A stretch of 64,000 nucleotides of DNA, taken from Blumeriella jaapii (lineage: Eukaryota; Ascomycota; Leotiomycetes; Helotiales; Drepanopezizaceae). The first letter of the stretch is position 1. Each line of letters starts with the position of its first letter. The notes under the pieces are model-generated. The model was not told where the DNA came from. It saw only the letters and a program-made list of their open reading frames with translations, and did not search any database. This document shows, piece by piece, positions 22,601 through 32,669 of this stretch. The stretch is taken from positions 1,178,001-1,242,000 of the forward strand of contig VWND01000073.1 in the NCBI GenBank assembly GCA_009599575.1, written 5' to 3'. The translations under genes and the position numbers were made by a program.

Positions 22601-23114
22601 GTTCAATCGGTCGTCTCCGACATTCGCGGCCGACTTCGCCTCCAAGCTAGGCTGCTTGTGGGAAGCTGACGACTCGTCGTTGTACCGGGTCTCCCAGTGT
22701 TCTTCCGTGTATTGAATGACAGCATTCTTGATTTCTTGTCGGAGCTTATCAGATAGGGCGGGGAGGCTTGTGGAGCCCTGCTTGTAGCAATCAATCCTCG
22801 AGCCAACGTCTGCCAGTCTGTTGAGCTTGGAGGCGACCGAACCAAACGAGAAGTTGTAACTTTTGCCGCGGTCCGCTGCATAGACTGCCTTCAAGTGCTG
22901 AGTCACGGTGGTTTTGAAGTCGGGCTTTTGCTGGTTAATCAAGCAAAAATCCAGCCCTGAAAATACCCTCAGTTCAGCTCACGTGGTTCGGGCACGATAG
23001 AAAAGAGACCAACTTACATGCAGCCAGTGCAACTACGATAGAATCGAACCACACAAGAGGAACAAACGACTTAACAGGCGGGGCACGCGAAGCTGCGGGA
23101 GGAGGGGAAGGCAT
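19627..23114 (-). CDS. Unknown protein with duplicated N-terminal domain, two C2H2-like fingers and C-terminal Zn2Cys6; one frameshift
   Basis: Six exons on the minus strand: 23114-23018, 22956-21561, 21439-21209, 21058-20398, 20339-20017 and 19917-19627. All introns have GT-AG ends and phases that agree, giving about 998 residues if a 2-bp excess near 21963-21968 is discounted. Residues about 20-130 and 190-300 are two copies of one domain: WLDFCLINQQKPDF against WLDFCIMNGHISFDD, QEIKNAVIQYTEEHWETRY against QEIENNVAQYTKEHWEKRY. A coiled coil follows (EQLQATLTRKNLEIETLRSK). Near the C-terminus lie a C2HC-type finger (CGTCGKAFMTAKGRREH), a C2H2 finger with Cx2C-x12-Hx4H spacing (CPECIVYFKSPAELRTH), a long Asp run and basic block, and a Cx2Cx6Cx5Cx2Cx8C cluster (CGLCRENKLECDGDTPC). 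The last fits a Gal4-type Zn2Cys6 domain in an unusual C-terminal position. Probably nuclear; family not recognised. Confidence 0.7.
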
Positions 23115-23681
23115 CGCCAGATGCTGTTGTGGTGCAGGAGGCGCGTCTGCGACGCGATGCGAGAATGCGGTCGGTCACTGACGATGAAGTACTGAAAGTT
23201 GCTGCAAGTCGATCTTGGAGACGGAGCTCAAGCTTTGATCAACATACTGAGAGTTTGGTAGAAGCTTCAAGCACCCCGTCCGGTCTTACCTACCTACTTA
23301 GGTAAGGCGCCCAGGTACCGTGACCATCAAACGAAAAGTGATGTTCAGAGCTGTCACGACGTCACGTGTTGTCGCTACACATTAAACTTCAAGCCGGGTC
23401 CCGATACACATTTACATACTTCACCTCACCCTCTGTCCTTACCTTTCTCGAACCCCCCGCGAAGATCTCTTTGATTCTCGCTCTTCCTCGTCTTCTTCTT
23501 CTCCTTCTTCCTCTGCCTCTGCCTCTTTTTCACCCCGCAACAATACGTAAAATTCTCAGACGCGGGTGCCTTGTTCACGACAGAAACCGCGTCGGCTCCG
23601 ATCCTACGCGTGCTTGCGCTCTGTCGTCTGGTCCGATCTCGATTCTGCTGATTCTTTCGTGCGCGTGGTGGTGGTGGACGC
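23115..23681. other. Divergent promoter region
   Basis: It lies between the zinc-finger gene (minus) and the Hsp70-like gene (plus). It includes a CTTCTTCTCC-rich leader before the Hsp70-like ATG and TACCTACCTACTTAGGTA at about 23286-23303. No gene seen. Confidence 0.5.
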
Positions 23682-26600
23682 ATGGACGACGAGGCCGTGG
23701 CCCAGGCCCAGGCTGCTCAATTGGCAGAGTTGCGTCGCCAGCTCGATGCCGATGTCACCAGCAACTTTCTCGCCCAGGACGACGAAGCCATAGGCGTTGA
23801 GGCAGATAAGTCGAGCTCGCGCGTCCCGTCCACAAAGCGCAAGATATCCCGTGCAGCAGCGCGTCGGGCCGCTGCTTCAGGTCAAGAAAACGGTACGATG
23901 CCGGATGTGATGAGACGAGAGATGTTCTCTCAACCATCACCAGGGAGCGGATCACGGCTGCAGCCTCGCTCTTCTACCACGAAATCAACGAAGAGAGGTG
24001 CGGATGTAGCTAGAGCAGTAGATGCAGACACAGCCGTGGTCGTGAAGCCAAAGGCCACAAACAAGAAGCCCCGAATTGCCCCGGCCAAGCCCAAACCACC
24101 TCCTTCGAACAGCAAGGCGAGAAGAAGAGAGAAGCGCAAGAGCGTGACCCGAAAGTCGTATGCCGAGCTTGGTGAGGAAGAACCTGCCCCAGACGATCTA
24201 GATCCCAATGATTTCTCTCGATCCTCCGCACGAGCTAGCGATGCTCACAACAGCGACGTCGACATGAATTTCACGGGAGTGGATGGAGGCAATGGGCGAA
24301 AGCAGTTTGTCATCGGACTGGATTATGGCACAACATTCACGTCCGTCTCCTACTACGCATACCCCGAAAATGAAGACAGTCCACAGGCTTTACCCTCGGA
24401 CATAAAAAGCATTGTCAATTGGCGAAGATGGAATGGGTGGAATGCGACGCCAGGTGCCAACAGCGTGCTGGTATTCAACCACTCCCATGACCAGACTCTT
24501 ACCGCCGGATCAGTACGAAATTGGCGAGTGGGACGATCGACCTGGCGTTGTGGGCCATTCGACCAGGCCTGTAACAACCAGTCGAGGTGCCAACAATCGT
24601 CCTCACCATCAGAGCTCTGATGACGAGGACGATCAAGTCTCAACCGAGTTTCTCTGGGGATACGAGGTGCCGTATCATAGGTATGAAGAAAACGCAGTTC
24701 GGCCTCGTGATGAAATCAGATGCATCGAACGGGCCAAGCTGATGCTCGTCGATACTGAGCATACCCGAGAAGACAGGGAGCGTCTCAGACCTAGACTCAA
24801 CCATCTCATCGAACAGGGCCTCATTCGGAAATTTGGAAAGCGGTTTCTCCCAGACGAGCGAGACGTACAAGATACCATATCAGACTTTTTGATCGAGGTC
24901 TTTCGGCACACAAAGCAGCAGCTGTAGGTTCGGAACCGCCCATTTATCTCTTCCTTGACACACGTCTTATCCTCTTCCCCGAACGTGGCAATCACTAACT
25001 CCTTTTACCAGGGCGGAGCTTGAAGGTCTGACTGGAGATTGCAAAGTATCATTCGTCATGACGGTCCCAGCAATATGGTCACCCAGGTCGTCGCGGATCC
25101 TCCAGTATGCCATGGAAGCCGCCGTTCGAAGTACGGGATTAGGTACTCTGGGTCATGGAAGTGTCGACAATCTTTTCATCATCACTGAACCTGAAGCGGC
25201 GGCTACTTACTTGCTTAGAAAGTCCCATGACATGATCGCTGGAGAAACATTTGTTGTTCTCGATTGCGGCGGTGGGACCGTTGACGGCGTCACATACACT
25301 GCGACCGACAGCTACCCCCTGCGTTTGAAAGCAGAAGTAGGCAGGCCAACCGGTACGCGTTATTCATCGACATAGATTCCCATCACCTAATCGATTGATA
25401 GGTGACAACTGCGGTGCCAGCTACCTCAATGTTAACTTCGAGAAACATGTCCTTGGGCGACTTGCGGGTGAGCACTACCTCGACAGGAAGTCGCACAATC
25501 GCCAGTCTATCGTCCGGGCTCTAGTACCAAATTTCGAGAATCACATCAAGAGAAAGATTGAAATCTCGGGTAACAAATCGAGTAGGCTGAGAGTTCCCGG
25601 GCTCTTGCAGGACATGTCATCGGCCAACGGGAAAAGAAATCTGGAAAACGATTACTTGAAACTAGACGCGTGAGCTTTCCTTCGCACATTTGGTAAAAGA
25701 TGTCGTGGGCTAATCTCAAAAACCAGTGATGACTACAGAGCAATCTTCACGCCTCTGCTTCTCCGTGTCGGGGCGGTCCTCCGAAATCAGATGGATATGG
25801 CTATGGAAAAAAGAAAGCCCGTCAAAAAAGTCTTCCTTATTGGTGGATTCGGTAAGTTTTTATTAGCACAGTGGACATGCCGTAGCCCCGCGGGCGTCTT
25901 ATCCTGATAGCTGGCTCCACGACACTCAACAGCTACTTCTTTACTAACTTCATTTCTAGGCGCGGCTCCTTCCCTGAGGACTTTCATGAAACGTTCTCTG
26001 GAGGATTTCGAAAAAAAGTTCAATTTGCCGTATGAGATTCGACTGATCACGACCAATGATCAAGAAAGCGTCACTGCCGTGGCATCTGGGGCTGTGTTGC
26101 GTGCTTTGAACAAACAGCAAGGCCCTACGCGAGAAGCCTACTCATCATTTGGCTTTTTGCGTGTCGAACCCTATGCCCCCAAGCATTTTGTTGGTCATCG
26201 ACGTGCCGAACCTCTAGTTGACGAGGTGGACGGAGAAAAGTATGTGACGGTCATCGACTATTTCATCCAAAAGGTAAAGCACCACAACATGTGTCCTCGA
26301 ATATCCTAACGTGGAGCAGGGAACTGTTATCCCTTCTATGCATGTCTTCCCTCCTTACTCAACATACCACACCTTCGAGGTTGACGAGCCTTTATTCCTC
26401 TGCGAAGAAGTACTATATGTCTCCGACATCGCCACGGAGTCGCACTACGCTTTGACTGATCCCAGAAATAGAGGTAGCTAGCCGTCCACATCCCCACCTG
26501 CTTACTCCGAACTAATCTGGTGGAAAGATGCTCAGGTCGCAGGCAAAATCATCGTTGACAGTAAGTGCTGGGTATCTCAACTTGAGCGTTGCAGAGATTC

Positions 26601-26878
26601 CCGTCGCGATCTTCTCCCGAAGCTTTCTTAAGCACGCGGTACTGACTCGCCGCTTTTCTGCAGTGACTTTCCTCCGAGACGAGAACAAGATCCAACCAGT
26701 TCTTCCGCCCCCGGGCCCGCACGGCGTGGTTCATTACAGGGTCGAATACGATCTCGTCGCCGTCGTGGAGGGCAGGAACCTGCGGTACGAAGCTCGCTAT
26801 CCCGCCAACTCGTCCGGCACTGTACATCAGGTGGGGCAAATAAGCATCGCTGCCGCCTTCCGACCTGGCACCGGATGA
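23682..26878 (+). CDS. Hsp70-like ATPase (HSPA12-type fold) with long basic N-terminus; one frameshift
   Basis: Eight exons: 23682-24923, 25012-25352, 25402-25669, 25727-25851, 25960-26273, 26320-26473, 26543-26560 and 26664-26878. They give about 891 residues once one surplus base at about 24421-24424 is discounted (frame switches inside KSIVNW/EDGMGGMRRQVP). Residues 1-200 are low-complexity and Lys/Arg-rich. The actin/Hsp70 ATPase signatures follow in order: phosphate-1 FVIGLDYGTTFTSVSYY, phosphate-2 FVVLDCGGGTVDGVTY, and adenosine motif KKVFLIGGFGAAPSL. ITEPEAAATYLL is the usual sequence before phosphate-2. Fungi have many such cytosolic or nuclear Hsp70-like proteins, often linked to heterokaryon incompatibility or stress, but function is rarely known. 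Exon 7 is only 18 nt; it is required to avoid a stop. Divergent from the zinc-finger gene. Confidence 0.85.
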
Positions 26879-27672
26879 GTTGAGACGGGCCAAGCCTGGA
26901 AATGTAATGAGTCTATTGTTGAGTAATCGTGAGCTACGGCATTGATGGACTTGACGGTGGTGCAGAGAGGCGACGATGCCGATGAGTATCGCTGCCTGTG
27001 TACGATATAGAGCAGGGAAGGAAAAGTCCGGATCCCGGATCCCGAATCTTGTAACGCGTACATTGTTATGCAGCTACGTCGGAGGCAACGCTTTGCAACG
27101 ACAGACCTGTTTGGAGGGCCGCCGCGCCGGTGAAACATGGGCAAAGGGAGAGAGCACACAGATGCCCAGGTTGCAAGGGGCGGGGGACGTGGTTCAGGAC
27201 AGGACAGCCGGTCGCTCGCTTCCTTGCTTCGTAGCGAGTTGGGGATTGGGGATAGGGGGATTTCCACGCCGCTTGCGAGGGGGTGTGTGTCTGGGGGTGG
27301 AGGTTTAAACAGTGGATGCATGTGAGGTTGTACATGAGGTACATTGGAATGTAGGAATGAATGAAAGAATGAATGATTGAATGAGCAATGAATGACGGCG
27401 TGGATCCATAGCGATAGCGAAGACGGGCTGCTGGGTTGCTGGGGAAACAACGGTGCTGTACATGCATGTCTTTGCCAGATACCGTGCTGCGGGCCTCTCT
27501 AGTGGCGTGGAAGACCTACTCTACCCTACAGACAGACCTGTTAGGTGGCGGCGTCTGCTTCACGGGGAATCGCTGCTTCATGTCACACAGAGAATATGCT
27601 GTCGACTGATGGAGATGATGGCGAATTGGACTCGGGGTTCGGCTAACAAGCTCAGAACGCAACGGTACTATT

Positions 27673-27675
<3 letters not shown>
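26879..27675. other. Convergent intergenic spacer
   Basis: This is the 3'-to-3' region between the Hsp70-like gene and the metallophosphatase. No gene seen. It contains AATGA/GAATGA repeats at about 27350-27395. Confidence 0.5.
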
Positions 27676-27706
<31 letters not shown>

Positions 27707-27716
27707 AGCGATCGTC
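27676..27716. repeat. Poly-C run of 41 bases
   Basis: An uninterrupted run of 41 C on the plus strand (G41 on the coding strand of the nearby metallophosphatase), about 50 bp past its stop codon. The exact length is unlikely to be accurate in any assembly. Confidence 0.9.
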
Positions 27717-27767
27717 TGTCGGTGTCGAGAACACGCAGGCAGGTTGTGTCTTCCCAGCCTCGCCCGC

Positions 27768-30195
27768 CTACTCCTCATAGCCCACGCCCTCGCCCACCGG
27801 ACAGTTCGGCATGTTCGCCTGCCACTCCATGCGCGCATAGTCCGGCAAGTAACGGCGCACCGAGTAGTCCTCATCGATGTAATACGCCACGTCGGCCGTG
27901 GTGTAGTTCGCGCCGAGGCCGCGCAGCACGCGCAGCACGCCGTCGGCGAAGTAGTCGAGGAAGACGAGGTCCACGGCGGTGGGTGCGCTGCCGTCGGTCG
28001 GGAACGACGCGTTGCCCTGCACGTAGTCCGGCTGCTCGTACGACGGGATGGGCGAGTGCGGCGTGTCGTCGCCGTCGGTGCCGAAGTCGTCGCTCGTCAC
28101 GTAGCCCGGCGTGCGGACCGTCTGCCGGCGCCGGGGGCGCGTCCCGCGCGCCCCTCCCCGGCCCGAGATGGGCGAGAGGGCCGGCTCGTCGCAGGAGTCG
28201 CGCGGGGCCGGGGGCATGCCGTCGCCGAGGGGGCTCGCGTCGTCGTCGCGGCGCCGAGGGGGCCCGGCGGCGCCGTTGAGCGCCGCCAGGACGGCGCGGG
28301 CGTGGGCGTAGGGCACCGCCGGGATGTACTGGAAGACGTTCTTGAAGGGGGACACGATGAAGGCGTCGTCGTAGGTGAAGGGCCCTTTGACGAGGTCGAA
28401 ATGAATGCCGCCGCTGTTGACGATGATGAGGCGGGGCGTGTCGGCGCGCGTCTCGTTGACGACCACGGCGGCCAGCGCGACGGGGATGAGGCTGTAGATG
28501 TTGCCCTCGGCGCCGACGGGCTTACAGAACATGCAGTAGGTCCGCGGCGCGCAGCCGTAGAGCGTGCGGAGCTGGAGCTGCTGGCGGCTGGCCGTGATCT
28601 CGCTGGACACGCGGACGCCGGCCTGCACGTCGAACGTGTCGGACTGGGACCCGCGCGCATGGTAGGCGAACGTGCGACGGTTCCAGTCGAGATAGCGACG
28701 CGCATACACGAGGCCGGACGTCGAGGTGTTGCTCGCGCTTCTCGTGGGATGGGCCACGCCGCGTGGCTTCTGTCGCCCGGTGCTGCTGCTGGACTGGATG
28801 CCGCTCATCGAGAGCCATCCCAACGTCTCACAGTAGCGACCTGGGGACGAGTGAGCGGCGCCACCACGGCGAGGGGAGGCTGCTCACCGGATTCCATGGC
28901 CGTGGTCCTGTCGTCGTAGACCTGGAAGTCCCGGACGTGCGAGTGGCCTCCAAAGATCTGGACGGGAGTATCAGGTCGCCGCGACCTGATGGTCTGGTGC
29001 ACGAGGGCGAAGGTGTTGGTCGGCGCCGTGGTACGCGCCGGGTTGTGCCCCAGCAGGAGAAACAGATCAATGGGCTGGTCGAAGTCGACCGCGTCGAGGA
29101 ACCACTGCTGCTTCACCAGCTCGGCCGCCGTCGTGACCCGGGACACGTTGGAGTGGAGCGTGAAATCGAAGAGAATGCCAAAGGCCATGATGCGGAGACC
29201 TGGGAGGCATCGGAGTCAGCCAGGCTCTCGCCGTCGAGGGGGAGGGGGAGGGGGGGGGGGGTCAGAGGCCGTCGGGGGGGTGATCGAGGAAGACGAGACC
29301 ACCGCCGACGTCTCGACCTACCATGGGCGGTGGTGAAATAGCGGTATCGCGACCCACGTAGTCGAAGGCCCCCGTCGCCGGGTTGAGTATCTGGACGTTG
29401 CTCGTCACGTACTTGTCGCCCCAGACGGCGCTGAAGTTGTCGAAGCTGCCACCGACGCTCACGGTCAACGACTGGCCTTCGCCGCCACGGCGCCGTCGAA
29501 CTTACTGTTCGTACGCAACCTCCGACACATACAGCTCGTGGTTGCCTGCATCCGGGCATCAGCGGCGGCGGCGGCAACACGCCGTGGCACGTACCAATCG
29601 TGAGCACATCGTATGCGATCTCCTCGAAGAGGAGGTTGGTGAAGCGGCCGTTGGGCGAGGTCACGTCGCTCAGGCCCGAGCCGTCGTGGAGATCTCCTGG
29701 CACGCCGTGAGCGGGTGTCGCGGCCGACGGGGAACGCCCACGTACCGGTATCGACGAGCAGCAGGTCGACGCCGAGATCAGCAGCTTTCTGCTTCATGTG
29801 CCGCTGGAAGGAGACGAAGTCGCCCCACTACATCTCGTCCGTCAGTCGGGGCAGGCATTCGTACAGCACGGCAGGATCTGCGTACATCGGCGCCATAGTT
29901 CTGCTCCTTCAGATGGCCCTCGAGCCAGCCGTGCGTATCAGTCTGCGCCGCGTGAGTCGCCCTCCCCAGTGACACGTCGTCGGCGACAGCGTCCCCGCGC
30001 ACTCACGGTGTGTAGGAAGTTCAACTGCCCCCATTCCAACGGCGCCCTCGGGTCGACCGTCGCCTCCGAGCTCTCAGGCTGGATCCTCCGCACCAGGCGT
30101 TCGTGCACGACGTCGGCGGAGGGCCCCGGGCACGAATCGCAGGCCCGCACGGCAGTGAGCGCCGCGGCAGCCAGGCCGAAGAGTGAAGCGTGCAT
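27768..30195 (-). CDS. Secreted calcineurin-like metallophosphatase with 5'-nucleotidase-type C-terminus; one frameshift
   Basis: Eight minus-strand exons: 30195-30007, 29942-29886, 29827-29746, 29696-29595, 29545-29506, 29445-29322, 29199-28888 and 28840-27768. All are joined by GT-AG introns with matching phases, except one missing base in exon 6 near 29346-29356 (FDYVG then [17 protein letters not shown]). About 659 residues. A signal peptide is present ([18 protein letters not shown]). Metallophosphatase motifs follow in order: [45 protein letters not shown] and [10 protein letters not shown]. These supply the Asp/His/Asn ligands of the two-metal centre. The C-terminal part ([36 protein letters not shown]) is 5'-nucleotidase-like. 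The architecture resembles yeast YHR202W and related fungal proteins; substrate unknown. Confidence 0.85.
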
Positions 30196-31067
30196 CGTCG
30201 GTCCAGATGAGGCCGGGGCGGGGATCAGATCAGATCCGCGTGCGTGCAAAGTACAGGCAGGGCAGGATGAGGACAGTAAGTACAGGACGGTATGTACGAG
30301 AAGCGAGTCGACAGAATCTCCCCGGGCCCGGAGATGGGCAGGTATATATATATGATGGCTGCGATGTGCGCGAGAAGGCGAACTGGCGTACGCGGCCACA
30401 ACACACCGGCGCTCCTGCGATCTCCGCGTCACCTGTTGTGTTGAGTCGTCAGCATTCGCAGCGACGCGTCGACGGCACTTACCGGATACGGAACGGTGTC
30501 GTACAGTAGAGACGTCACGAAAGATACACGCTAGCATGAGGACTTCGCAAAGGAAGAGATCGTGGATTTCTCCGGAAGGGGGAGGTTGGTAAACACGCTC
30601 GCTTGCAGTGGAAGTTCAGGGGCTCGCTTCGCATGCGGAACCGAGGTTGTGAAGTGCTGGAAGAAAACAATGGAATCGCAGTACAGTACTGTATGTGTAC
30701 AGCCCGCATCCCCTGCACGAAGGCGTGTGTTTGTAGCATAGTATGCGGTACCGCAATACCCATCTCCCGCTGAGCTTCTTCAGTCGTCTGTCATCTTCAG
30801 ATGGTGTGCGATGCCGATGCTCCGTTTCTTTCATGGCTCGGGGATCACAGCAAGGCGGCGTGCGGTTCTGCTCCCCCTTTCACATTGGACCAAGGTACTG
30901 TAGATAGATGGATGGATGGATGGCCATGGAATGAGGATGCGAGTCAGGCACCCGCGTGCGATACAGTACAAAAAACACAGTACCACGCCCATCTCCAACC
31001 AGAGTAACGTCGCCAGCCTCGCATTCCACCCCCCACTCCCACTCTACACGACCAGAAAGCGAGCAAG
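30196..31067. other. Divergent promoter region
   Basis: It lies between the metallophosphatase (minus) and the cyclotransferase-like gene (plus). A tatatata box at about 30343-30351 lies 150 bp upstream of the metallophosphatase ATG. Scattered tacagtac motifs occur at 30679-30700 and 30961-30985, with GGAT repeats at about 30907-30921. No gene seen. Confidence 0.5.
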
Positions 31068-31935
31068 ATGGGAGACCGAACCGCCTTCTTCTACGGCACC
31101 TTGGTACAGTACCTCCTCTCCTCCCTGCCTCCTGGCTCCTCCGCCTTCTCCACGGCCCCCTCCCCCATCATTCACGCATCCAGGACATCTCCAGCACACC
31201 CCCCTCCTAACCGACAGCACCAGATGGCCCGCGAAATCCTCCACCGCGTCCTCTACGGCCCCTCCCCCTCGGCGGCGGCGCACCGGCGCGCCGCCCAGCT
31301 CACCATCACCCCGGCCCTGCTCCCCCGCTACTGCCGGCACAAAGTGCGCGGCCTCGACTACCCGGGGATCGCGCCCGCGGCGGCGCACTCGGTGCGCGGC
31401 ACCTACGTGACGGGGCTCACGGACGGCGACGTCGGGCGCCTGGACCGCTTCGAGGGCGACGAGTACACGCGGCAGGACGTGGCGGTCGTGCTGCTCGCGG
31501 ACGAGGCGGGCGACGGCGCGGGCAAGAGCAAGGGCAAGGCGGGCGAGGAGAGGCGGACCACGACGTACGTCTACACGGCGGCGCGCGCCAACCTGGAGGA
31601 CGAGGAGTGGGACTACGACCTCTTTCGCAGGGAGAAGCTGTGGCGCTGGACCGGGTCGGGCGCGGCGCGGGAGTACCAGGGTGAGTGAGTGAGTGAGTGA
31701 GTGAGTGAGTGAGTGGGGTGTGCTTCTCGCCGTCGTATGGCACGCTACGGTGCTGCCCGTCCATCAGACGGGGTGCTGGCGTCCTCGCGGCCGATGACAT
31801 TCGCGATGCTGACGAGGCAACCAAGAAGTCGACGAGGCCGGCAGTGATGCCTCCGGATCCGGCGACCCGACGGGCGGACGGAGCGGGATGCTCGCGCAGC
31901 ACGAAGAAGACGAGAAGCTCGGGAGCGCTGTCTGA
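31068..31935 (+). CDS. Gamma-glutamylcyclotransferase-like (AIG2/GGACT fold) protein
   Basis: Three exons, 31068-31103, 31218-31680 and 31829-31935, give 201 residues. The tiny first exon encodes MGDRTAFFYGTL, whose YGTL loop is the substrate-binding turn of the AIG2/GGCT fold. The second exon carries TITPALLPRYCRHKVRGLDY, PGIAP, VRGTYVTGLTDGDVGRLDRF and EGDEYTRQDVAVVL, where EGDEY holds the likely catalytic Glu. It then gives EEWDYDLFRREKLWRW. The third exon gives VDEAGSDASGSGDPTGGRSG; the VDEA and DPTGGR elements match fungal family members and fix the reading frame. The second donor is the first unit of a (GTGA)8 repeat. Probable activity is release of 5-oxoproline from gamma-glutamyl amines; substrate not proven. 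Confidence 0.82.
31681..31715. repeat. (GTGA)8 microsatellite forming a splice donor
   Basis: Eight GTGA units directly abut exon 2 of the cyclotransferase-like gene, so the first unit supplies the GTGAGT donor. Donors in later units would shift the frame by 4 nt each. Confidence 0.85.
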
Positions 31936-32091
31936 GCTCCCCAGCTCTCTCTTCACCCTGTGGCGGGGGAAGGATGTCGTGCTTCCAGCGATGCTGGAGA
32001 GAACGGAATGCAAGACCTTGTGGCGTAGGCTTTGGGGAAGTGGGAGGCAGATAGAGATGCCTTAATGCTGAGTTGAGCGAGACGGAGAAAC

Positions 32092-32352
32092 TTACCGTAG
32101 GTACCTTACAGCATGTACCTTACAGTACGTACATACCTTACAGTAGGTACTCTACAGTAGGTACTCTACAGTAGGTACTCTACAGTAGGTACTCTACAGT
32201 AGGTACTCTACAGTAGGTACCTTACAGTATGTACCTTACAATATGATAGGTACCTTACAGCATGTACCTTACAGTAGGCACCCTACAGTAGGTACCTTAC
32301 AATACGTACATACCTACCTTACAATAAATACCTTGCAGTATGTATGTACAGC
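32092..32352. repeat. 14-bp minisatellite, unit GTAGGTACYYTACA
   Basis: About 17 imperfect head-to-tail units. Five identical copies of GTAGGTACTCTACA sit at about 32143-32212, flanked by GTAGGTACCTTACA and GTATGTACCTTACA variants. Each unit contains the palindrome GTAC and is partly self-complementary, so single strands could fold into hairpins. It lies between two convergent genes. Confidence 0.85.
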
Positions 32353-32669
32353 ACTGGCCGGCTGGTTTAAATCGAGACAAGCTGAAGCACAAGCGAGGCG
32401 TGCGAGTCGGGTCCCGGGCGTTCGGCTGACGATTGCGCGGGAAGTAAACAAGAGCCGCGCGCGGTGGTGGATGCGGCACTGCCCACACTTTCGTCAATCG
32501 TAACGACAGTACAGTACAGTACTGTACATTGCTCTCATCTCAACCTTCGCATCCCACGCAGTGTGCGTGCTACCTAAGGTACATACATAGCTCTGGCCAC
32601 CCTACCCAACCGCGCCCGCGCCGACCCAGATCCGTCGGGACGCCGCAACTCCAGCCCACGCCGACCGGC

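Noticed and set aside
27453..28919. 488-codon plus-strand frame
   Set aside because: It is antisense to the last exon of the metallophosphatase and runs through the poly-C tract as a Pro run; Val/Arg/Gly-rich shadow.
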